This document shows, in pieces, positions 7,436-14,742 of a DNA stretch of 64,000 nucleotides. Below the pieces are notes generated by a model. That model was not told where the DNA came from. It saw only the letters and a program-made list of their open reading frames with translations, and did no database searches. This DNA is from an uncultured Chiayiivirga sp. GTDB taxonomy: Bacteria > Pseudomonadota > Gammaproteobacteria > Xanthomonadales > Xanthomonadaceae. Each line of letters begins with the position of its first letter. The first letter of the stretch is position 1. Made by a program: the position numbers and the translations under genes. The DNA lies in contig CAKSZJ010000006.1 of the NCBI GenBank assembly GCA_934525595.1, positions 1-64,000 on the forward strand, given 5' to 3'.

Positions 7436-8577
7436 GCCTGCCCGCCACCGCCGGCGACTACCGCATGCTCGCGCGCAGACGCCTGCCGCGTTTCCTGTTC
7501 GACTACATCGACGGCGGCGCCGGCGAGGAGCGCACCCTGGCCGCGAATGTGGCCGACTTCGCGGGCGTGCGGATCCGCCAGCGCGTGCTGGTGGACGCCA
7601 GCCGCGTCGAGACCGGCGCGGTGCTGCTGGGCGAACGCTGCGCGCTGCCGCTGGCGCTGGCGCCGGTGGGGCTGGCCGGAATGATGGCGCGGCGCGGCGA
7701 GGCGCGTGCCGCGCGCGTGGCCGAAGAGGCCGGTGTGCCTTTCACCCTGTCCACCGTGGGCGTCTGCCCGCTGGCGGAAGTGGCGGCCGCGCGCGGTGCG
7801 CCGTTCTGGTTCCAGCTCTACATGCTGCGCGACCGGGGCGCGGTGGAAGCGATTCTCGACAGGGCCTGGGCGGCGGGTTGCCGCACCCTGGTGTTCACCG
7901 TGGACCTGCCGTTGCCCGGGCCGCGCCATCGCGATGCGCGCAACGGCCTGGGCGCCGTGGGGCCGCAGGCCGCCCTGATGCGCGTGACGCAGGTCCTGGC
8001 GCGGCCGCGCTGGCTGTGGGATGTGGCGCTGCGCGGGCGGCCGCTGCGCTTTGGCTGCCTGGAGTCGCAGGTGCCCGGCGCGCGCAACCTCGACGCCCTC
8101 AAGGCCTGGGTCGACGCACAGTTCGATCCGGGCGTCACCTGGCGCGACATCGACTGGCTGCGCGCGCGCTGGCGCGGCAGGATCCTGCTCAAGGGCATCC
8201 TGGATGCGGATGACGCACGCGCCGCGGTGGACGCCGGCGTGGAAGGCATCGTGGTCTCAAACCACGGTGGCCGCCAGCTCGATTCGGTGGCTTCGGGCAT
8301 CCGCGTGCTGCCGCGGGTGGCGGCGGCGGTCGGCGAACGAACCGAGGTCTTTCTCGACGGTGGCGTGCGCAGCGGCATCGACGTGTTCAAGGCGCTGGCG
8401 CTGGGCGCGCGCGGTGTGCTGATCGGCCGACCCTGGATCTGGGCGCTGGCCGGAGCCGGCGACGCCGGGCTGCGCGACCTGCTTGCCGTCCTGCAGCGCG
8501 AGCTGTTGCTCACCATGACCCTGGCCGGTGTCTCGCGCATTGCCGACATCGACGCCTCCCATCTTGATTCCGACTGA
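7432..8577 (+). CDS. FMN-dependent alpha-hydroxy-acid dehydrogenase (LldD/MdlB-like)
   Basis: The 381-aa TIM-barrel flavoenzyme oxidises a 2-hydroxy acid to the 2-keto acid. It shows the N-terminal active-site tyrosine Y25 in FDYIDGGAGEE, the catalytic histidine H278 and substrate arginine R281 in SNHGGRQLD, and the FMN phosphate site DGGVRSGIDVFKALALGARGVLIGRP. L-lactate and (S)-mandelate dehydrogenases share this fold. The position before a benzoylformate-decarboxylase-like gene suggests an aryl or bulky hydroxy acid, which is inference. It is translationally coupled to the upstream FAD dehydrogenase. Confidence 0.9.
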   Translation: MSLPATAGDYRMLARRRLPRFLFDYIDGGAGEERTLAANVADFAGVRIRQRVLVDASRVETGAVLLGERCALPLALAPVGLAGMMARRGEARAARVAEEAGVPFTLSTVGVCPLAEVAAARGAPFWFQLYMLRDRGAVEAILDRAWAAGCRTLVFTVDLPLPGPRHRDARNGLGAVGPQAALMRVTQVLARPRWLWDVALRGRPLRFGCLESQVPGARNLDALKAWVDAQFDPGVTWRDIDWLRARWRGRILLKGILDADDARAAVDAGVEGIVVSNHGGRQLDSVASGIRVLPRVAAAVGERTEVFLDGGVRSGIDVFKALALGARGVLIGRPWIWALAGAGDAGLRDLLAVLQRELLLTMTLAGVSRIADIDASHLDSD

Positions 8578-8593
8578 GCTGCGAGAACGAGCC

Positions 8594-10255
8594 ATGCCCA
8601 ATGGAGCACACGCCCTGATGAAGACCCTGGCCGACGCCGGCATCGAGGTCTGCTTTTCCAATCCCGGCACCAGCGAGATGCACTTCGTCGCCGCGCTCGA
8701 CGCCGAGCCGCGCATGCGCGCGGTGCTGGCGCTGTTCGAGGGCGTGGCGACCGGTGCCGCCGACGGCTATGCGCGCATGGCCGACAAGCCGGCGGCGACC
8801 CTGCTGCACCTGGGCTGCGGCCTGGGCAACGGCCTGGCCAATCTGCACAACGCGCGCAAGGGCAAGGTGCCGGTCGTCAACATCGTGGGCGACCACGCCA
8901 CCTTCCACATGAAGTACGACGCACAGCTGCAGTCCGATATCGAAACCGTGGCGCGCAACGTCTCGCCCGGCTTCGTGCGCACGTCGATGAGCACGGCGCA
9001 GCTGTGCAAGGACGCGGCGGACGCCATCGCCGCCGCGCGCGGCCTGCCGGGCCAGGTGGCTACGCTGATCCTGCCGGCGGATGTGTCCTGGGGCGAGGGC
9101 GGCGTGCCGCATCCGCCGCCGCCATTGCCGGCACCCGCTCCCGCCGACGATGCGACCGTGGCCGAGGTGGCCGAGGCGATACGCGCCGGCGGAAAGGTTG
9201 CCCTGCTGCTGGGCGGCGCCGCGCTGCGCGAGCCGGGCCTTATCGCCGCCGCGCGCATCGCCGCGAAGGCCGGCGTGAAGCTGCATTGCGAAACCTTCCC
9301 CACGCGCCTGACGCGCGGCGCCGGCCTGCCGCCGGTGGAGCGCATCGCCTATCTGGCCGAGCTGGCTTCGCTGCAGCTCTCCGCGCTGGATCATCTGGTG
9401 CTGGTGGACGCCAAGTCGCCGGTGTCGTTTTTCGCCTATCCCGGGAAGGAGAGCGACCTGGTGCCCGGGAACTGCACCGTCCACACGCTGGCCTCGCCTT
9501 CGCAGGACGCCGTGGCGAGCCTGGAAAAGCTCGCGCGCGCGCTCGGCGCGCAGGAATCCGCGCCGGCGCTGCAGTCCGCCGCGCGGCCCTCGCGTCCGCG
9601 CGGAAAGCTCACCGCCGCCAAGGTCTGCAAGGCGGTCGGCCACCTCCTGCCGGACAACGCCATCGTGGTGGACGAGGGCATCACCTCCAGCCTGATGCTG
9701 GCCGCGATGACCCAGGGCGCACCGCGCCACGACCTCATCACCCTCACCGGCGGCGCGATCGGCCAGGGCCTGCCCAGCGCCGCCGGCGCCGCGGTGGCCT
9801 GTCCGGAGCGGCCGGTCATCGCGCTGGCCGGCGACGGCGCCGCCATGTTCACCATCCAGGCGCTGTGGACCATGGCGCGCGAGAAGCTGCACGTCATTTC
9901 GATCATCTTCAACAACGCCTCCTATTCGGTGCTCAACGTGGAGCTGGAGCGCGTCGGGGCCGATACGAAGATCAGTCCGAAGGCGAAATCCCAGCTCGAC
10001 CTGCACGGCCCGGTGCTCAACTTCACGCACATCGCGCAGGGCATGGGCGTGCCGGCGGCGCGGGTGGACACGGCCGAGGGCTTCTGCAAGGCCCTGGAGC
10101 ATGCGCTGGCCACGCCGGGTCCGCACCTGATCGAGGCGATGGTTCCCGAGTCGCTGGGAGGCGCCAAGCGCCGCATCCTGCCCTGGATGCTGCGCTCGTT
10201 GCCGAGCCTGCCGCCCGCGCTGGCCCACGCGATTCGGCGCAAGGTCGCTCCGTAA
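8594..10255 (+). CDS. ThDP-dependent enzyme, acetolactate synthase/benzoylformate decarboxylase family
   Basis: The 553-aa product has the three domains of the pyruvate oxidase/decarboxylase family. The ThDP-activating glutamate lies in CFSNPGTSEMHFVAALD (about 17-33), and the ThDP/Mg motif runs from GDG (413-415) to NN (440-441). Relatives are annotated as acetolactate synthase large subunit-like, but no small subunit is present and the FAD site is not evident. A decarboxylase or lyase acting on the 2-keto acid made by the preceding gene is more plausible. ATG 8594 fits the family N-terminus (MPNGAHALMKTLADAGIEVCF). Confidence 0.83.
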   Translation: MPNGAHALMKTLADAGIEVCFSNPGTSEMHFVAALDAEPRMRAVLALFEGVATGAADGYARMADKPAATLLHLGCGLGNGLANLHNARKGKVPVVNIVGDHATFHMKYDAQLQSDIETVARNVSPGFVRTSMSTAQLCKDAADAIAAARGLPGQVATLILPADVSWGEGGVPHPPPPLPAPAPADDATVAEVAEAIRAGGKVALLLGGAALREPGLIAAARIAAKAGVKLHCETFPTRLTRGAGLPPVERIAYLAELASLQLSALDHLVLVDAKSPVSFFAYPGKESDLVPGNCTVHTLASPSQDAVASLEKLARALGAQESAPALQSAARPSRPRGKLTAAKVCKAVGHLLPDNAIVVDEGITSSLMLAAMTQGAPRHDLITLTGGAIGQGLPSAAGAAVACPERPVIALAGDGAAMFTIQALWTMAREKLHVISIIFNNASYSVLNVELERVGADTKISPKAKSQLDLHGPVLNFTHIAQGMGVPAARVDTAEGFCKALEHALATPGPHLIEAMVPESLGGAKRRILPWMLRSLPSLPPALAHAIRRKVAP

Positions 10256-10339
10256 ACGGCGTGGGGCATGACTTCCGGCCAAGGGCGAGGAGCGTGGGCC
10301 GTGGTAGCGTTGCCGATCGATGAATCACGGAGTCGCCCC

Positions 10340-12505
10340 ATGTCGCGTCTTGTTTTCGCCTGGCTTTCGGCCGGGCTGTTCGTGCTGTCCGCCTGTTCCC
10401 CGGTGAAGCCCGGGACGGCCGTCGGTGCCGGCACCCTGGGTGCCGTGCCGCAGATCGAAGACCCCTACCTGTGGCTGGAAGACGTCGGCGGCGACACCGC
10501 GCTGGATTGGGTGCGTGCGCGCAATGCGGAGTCAGGCGTCGTGATCGAAAGCGACGCCGGATTTGTCTCGCTGGAGAACGACCTTCTGGCGATCCTGGAT
10601 TCGGACGAAAAAATCCCCTTCGCCTACAAGCAGGGCGACTACGTCTACAACTTCTGGACCGACTCGAAGAACCAGCGCGGCCTCTGGCGCCGCACCACGC
10701 TGGCCGAGTACCGGAAGCCCGATCCGCGGTGGGAGACCCTGATCGACCTCGACGCGCTCAACGCACAGGAAGGCGAGAACTGGGTGTGGCACGGCGCCTC
10801 CTGCCTGCGCCCCAAGGCCAAGGGCGAGCCGTATCGCCGCTGCCTGGTGGCGCTGTCGCGCGGCGGTGCCGATGCCGACGTGACCCGCGAGTTCGACCTG
10901 GAGCAGAAGGCGTGGCTGCAGGATGGTTTCTTCCGTCCCGAGGCCAAGGGCTCGCTGTCCTGGATCGACGAGGACACCGTCTACGTCGCCACCGACTTCG
11001 GCGAGGGTTCGATGACCACCTCGGGCTACGCCCGCATCGTCAAGGAGTGGACGCGCGGCACGCCCATGGAGCAGGCCCGCGTGGTGTACGAAGGTCAGCC
11101 GACCGACATGTCCATCGGTGCCTATCACGACAGCACGCCGGGCTTCGAGCGCGACTTCGTGTATCGCGCGCTGGCCTTCTACAACAACGAGCTGTTCCAG
11201 CGCCGCGCCGATGGCAGCCTGGCCAGGGTGGACGTGCCCAACAGCGCGCAGGCCGGGGTCTCGCGCGAATGGCTGACCCTGGAGCTGCGCGAGCCCTGGA
11301 CCGTGGATGGCGTCACCTACCCGCAGGGCGCGCTGCTGGCGGCCAACTTCGACGATTTCATGGCCGGCAAGCGCGAGCTGTCGGTGGTCTATGCGCCCGA
11401 CGCGCGCAGCTCGCTGGCCGGCTTCGGCCGCACCAGGGATCATTTCTACATCAACGTGCTCGAGGACGTGAAGAACCGCATCTACCTCGTCACGCCGGCC
11501 GCCGGCACCTGGGCGCGGGAGCCAATGCCGCACCTGCCGCAGTTCGGTACCGTGAGCATCAGCGCGGTGGATGACGAGGAGTCCAACGACTTCTTCCTGA
11601 CCGTCAACGACTACCTCACCCCGACCTCGCTCTATCTGGGCACGATCGGCGGGCCAGCACCGACCCTGCTCAAGCAGCTGCCGGCATTCTTCGACGCCAG
11701 CCGCTTCGAAGTCAGCCAGAACTTCGCCACCAGCAAGGACGGCACCCGGGTGCCGTATTTCATGGTGTCGCCCAAGGGCATGGCGGCGGACGGCGGCAAC
11801 CCGACCCTGCTCTACGGTTACGGCGGCTTCGAGATTTCCCTCACGCCCGGCTACAGCGCGGCGGCCGGGCGCGGCTGGCTGGAGCAGGGCGGCGTCTATG
11901 TCGTCGCCAACATCCGCGGCGGCGGCGAATACGGCCCGCGCTGGCATCAGGCGGCGCTCAAGCAGAACCGCCACCGCGCCTACGAGGATTTCGCCGCCGT
12001 GGCGCAGGACCTGATCGCGCGCAAGATCACTTCGCCCGCGCACCTGGGTATCCAGGGCGGCAGCAACGGCGGCCTTCTGATGGGCAACATGACCGTGCTG
12101 TATCCCGAGCTTTTCGGCGCGGTGGTCTGCCAGGTACCGCTGCTCGACATGAAGCGCTACAGCAAGCTCTTGGCCGGCGCTTCGTGGATGGCCGAGTATG
12201 GCGATCCGGACACGTCCGACTGGGAGTTCATCCAGAGCTTCTCGCCCTACCAGAACGTGAGGCCGGGCGTGACCTACCCGCCGGTGCTGTTCACCACGTC
12301 CACCCGCGACGACCGCGTGCATCCGGGCCACGCGCGCAAGATGATGGCGCGCATGATGGAGCAGGGCCACGACGTGACCTACTACGAGAACATCGAGGGT
12401 GGACACGGCGGTGCCGCCGACAACCGCCAGCGCGCCCACATGCAGGCGCTGGCCTACACCTTCCTCAAACAGCGCCTGTTCGGGGCGCGGAGCGCGCACC
12501 CATGA
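10340..12505 (+). CDS. prolyl oligopeptidase family (S9A) lipoprotein
   Basis: The 721-aa exported serine peptidase cleaves oligopeptides, typically after proline. The signal peptide ends in lipobox LSAC with lipidated C19. A seven-bladed propeller region is followed by the hydrolase domain with the triad S575 (GGSNGG), D657/D658 (STRDDRVHP) and H689 (EGGHGG). The start at ATG 10340 is set by the lipoprotein signal. The stop overlaps the next peptidase start (ATGA), so the two form a pair anchored in the envelope. Confidence 0.92.
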   Translation: MSRLVFAWLSAGLFVLSACSPVKPGTAVGAGTLGAVPQIEDPYLWLEDVGGDTALDWVRARNAESGVVIESDAGFVSLENDLLAILDSDEKIPFAYKQGDYVYNFWTDSKNQRGLWRRTTLAEYRKPDPRWETLIDLDALNAQEGENWVWHGASCLRPKAKGEPYRRCLVALSRGGADADVTREFDLEQKAWLQDGFFRPEAKGSLSWIDEDTVYVATDFGEGSMTTSGYARIVKEWTRGTPMEQARVVYEGQPTDMSIGAYHDSTPGFERDFVYRALAFYNNELFQRRADGSLARVDVPNSAQAGVSREWLTLELREPWTVDGVTYPQGALLAANFDDFMAGKRELSVVYAPDARSSLAGFGRTRDHFYINVLEDVKNRIYLVTPAAGTWAREPMPHLPQFGTVSISAVDDEESNDFFLTVNDYLTPTSLYLGTIGGPAPTLLKQLPAFFDASRFEVSQNFATSKDGTRVPYFMVSPKGMAADGGNPTLLYGYGGFEISLTPGYSAAAGRGWLEQGGVYVVANIRGGGEYGPRWHQAALKQNRHRAYEDFAAVAQDLIARKITSPAHLGIQGGSNGGLLMGNMTVLYPELFGAVVCQVPLLDMKRYSKLLAGASWMAEYGDPDTSDWEFIQSFSPYQNVRPGVTYPPVLFTTSTRDDRVHPGHARKMMARMMEQGHDVTYYENIEGGHGGAADNRQRAHMQALAYTFLKQRLFGARSAHP

Positions 12506-14655
12506 GGCGCGCGCGGGGGTATCTTGGCGCTCTGGCCGTCGCCACCCTGGTGCTGGCGGCCTGTGCGTCCCAACCGCGGCATGACGAAATGGACAGTGCA
12601 GCAGCGCGCGATCCGGTACCGCCCGTGGCGGCCACCCGCCCGCACCAGATCACGACCCCGTTCGGCGCCAGCCGTGAGGATCCCTGGTACTGGCTGCGCG
12701 ACGATACCCGCGAGAACCCCGAGGTCATCGGGTATCTGAACGCGGAAAACGCCTATACCGACGCGGTGATGGCACCGCTGGCCGCCACCCGCGACGTCCT
12801 GTTCGACGAGATCACCGGGCGCATCAAGGCGGACGATGCCAGCGTGCCCTACCGGGAAAAGGGCTGGTGGTACTACGTGCGCTTCGAGGAAGGCGGCGAG
12901 TACCCGGTCTATGCGCGCCGTCGCGGCAGCATGGAGGCACCCGAGGAGATCCTGCTCGACGGCAACGCCCTGGCCGAAGGCAAGAGCTACTACCAGATCG
13001 GTGATTGGGCGATCAGCCCGAGCGGTGCCCGCATCGCCTGGGCCGAGGATGACGTGGGGCGTCGGCAGTATGTCCTCAAGGTGAAGGATCTGGCGACCGG
13101 TGCGGTGCATGAAGACGGCGTCGCCGGCATTGCGCCCAACCTCGTATGGGGCGCGGACGACGAAACCCTCTACTACGTCGAGAACCATCCCGAAACCCTG
13201 CTCGGATACCGGGTGAAGCAGCACCGCGTGGGCGCGGCACCCGCGGGCGATCGCCTGGTGTACGAGGAAGGCGACGAGACCTTCTACCTGTCGATCTCGC
13301 GCACCCGCTCGGAGCGCTATTTGTGCATCGACCTGCGCGCCACCGTCTCCACCGAGATGCGCTGCGTCGAGCTGGCCGATCCCTCGCGCCTGTTCGTGTT
13401 CGCGCCGCGCCAGCGTGATTTCCTCTATGACGCCGATCACCTCGGCGGGCGCTGGGTGATCCGCACCGACTGGCGTGCTCCGAACTACCGCCTGATGACC
13501 GTCGCCGATGCCGACGTGGGCGACCGCGCGCGCTGGCAGGAGTGGATTGCCCATCGCGAGGATGCCTTCATCGGCGGCTTCGAGCTGTTCGACGATTTCA
13601 TTGCCTTTGAAGAGCGCTCCGAGGGCCTGCGCCGGGTGCGCGTGCTGCCGGCGGCGGGCGACTCCTTCCTGGTGGCCTCGGACGAGCCGGCCTATGTGAT
13701 GGGGCTTTCGACCAACGCCGAGCCGGGCACCCACTGGCTGCGCTATGGCTACAGCTCGCTGACCACGCCGCAGAGCACCTGGGAGGTGGATGTCGCCAGC
13801 GGCGAACGGCGCCTGCTCAAGACCGACCCGGTGCTGGGTTACGACGCCTCGCAGTACGCCACCGAGCGGCTTTGGGCACCGGCGCGCGATGGCACGAAGA
13901 TTCCCGTTTCGCTGGTCTACCGCAAGGGCTTCGAGCGCAACGGCCGCGCCGCGCTGCTGCAGTACGCCTACGGCTCCTACGGGGCCTCCAGCGATCCGCG
14001 CTTCAACCTCGCGGTACCGAGCCTGCTCGATCGCGGCATGGCCTACGCCATCGCCCATATCCGCGGCGGTCAGGAGATGGGCCGGCACTGGTACGAGGAC
14101 GGCAAGCTGCTGCACAAGAAGAACAGCTTCACCGACTTCATCGACGTCACCGATTTCCTTGTGCGCGAAGGCTACGCCGCGAAGCATCGCGTGGCGGCGG
14201 CCGGCGGCAGCGCCGGCGGCCTGCTGATGGGCGCGGTCGCCAACATGGCACCGGACCGCTATGCGGTGATGTACGCCGGCGTGCCCTTCGTCGACGTGGT
14301 CACGACCATGCTCGACACCACCATCCCGCTGACCACCAACGAGTTCGACGAATGGGGCAATCCGGCCGAGCCGGTGTACTACGAGTACATGCTGTCCTAC
14401 TCGCCCTACGATCAGGTGAGCGCACAGGATTACCCGGCGCTGTACGTCGATACCGGCCTGTGGGATTCGCAGGTGCAGTACTGGGAGCCGGCCAAGTGGG
14501 TCGCCCGGCTGCGCGCCGTCAAGACCGACGTCAACCCACTGCTCCTGCGCACCGACATGGAAGCCGGCCACGGCGGCAAGACCGGCCGCTACGTGCGCTA
14601 TCGCCGCACCTCGGAGTGGTACGCCTTCATGCTGGATCGGCTGGGCGTGCGCTGA
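12502..14655 (+). CDS. oligopeptidase B-like (S9A) lipoprotein
   Basis: The 717-aa product has a lipoprotein signal (LVLAAC, C21) and begins its mature part with the typical HQITTPFGASREDPWYWLRDDTRENPEVIGYLNAENAY stretch of oligopeptidase B. The triad is S570 (GGSAGG), D655 (GLWDSQV) and H690 (MEAGHGGK). Classical oligopeptidase B cleaves after Arg and Lys and is cytoplasmic in E. coli; the lipid anchor here indicates an envelope location. It overlaps the previous S9 gene by 4 bp. Confidence 0.9.
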   Translation: MRRARGYLGALAVATLVLAACASQPRHDEMDSAAARDPVPPVAATRPHQITTPFGASREDPWYWLRDDTRENPEVIGYLNAENAYTDAVMAPLAATRDVLFDEITGRIKADDASVPYREKGWWYYVRFEEGGEYPVYARRRGSMEAPEEILLDGNALAEGKSYYQIGDWAISPSGARIAWAEDDVGRRQYVLKVKDLATGAVHEDGVAGIAPNLVWGADDETLYYVENHPETLLGYRVKQHRVGAAPAGDRLVYEEGDETFYLSISRTRSERYLCIDLRATVSTEMRCVELADPSRLFVFAPRQRDFLYDADHLGGRWVIRTDWRAPNYRLMTVADADVGDRARWQEWIAHREDAFIGGFELFDDFIAFEERSEGLRRVRVLPAAGDSFLVASDEPAYVMGLSTNAEPGTHWLRYGYSSLTTPQSTWEVDVASGERRLLKTDPVLGYDASQYATERLWAPARDGTKIPVSLVYRKGFERNGRAALLQYAYGSYGASSDPRFNLAVPSLLDRGMAYAIAHIRGGQEMGRHWYEDGKLLHKKNSFTDFIDVTDFLVREGYAAKHRVAAAGGSAGGLLMGAVANMAPDRYAVMYAGVPFVDVVTTMLDTTIPLTTNEFDEWGNPAEPVYYEYMLSYSPYDQVSAQDYPALYVDTGLWDSQVQYWEPAKWVARLRAVKTDVNPLLLRTDMEAGHGGKTGRYVRYRRTSEWYAFMLDRLGVR

Positions 14656-14742
14656 AGGCGGCTTGCCGGGGTGTGATGGCGGTCACTTTCGATCCCCGTC
14701 ACGCTGGCTGCCGCCGCTGGCCCGGAGCTAGCATCGGAGCCG

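Noticed and set aside
8594..10255. Acetolactate synthase catalytic subunit (ilvB/ilvI)
   Set aside because: No regulatory subunit or ilv genes are adjacent, and the context is a hydroxyacid dehydrogenase; kept as a ThDP family member of unknown substrate.
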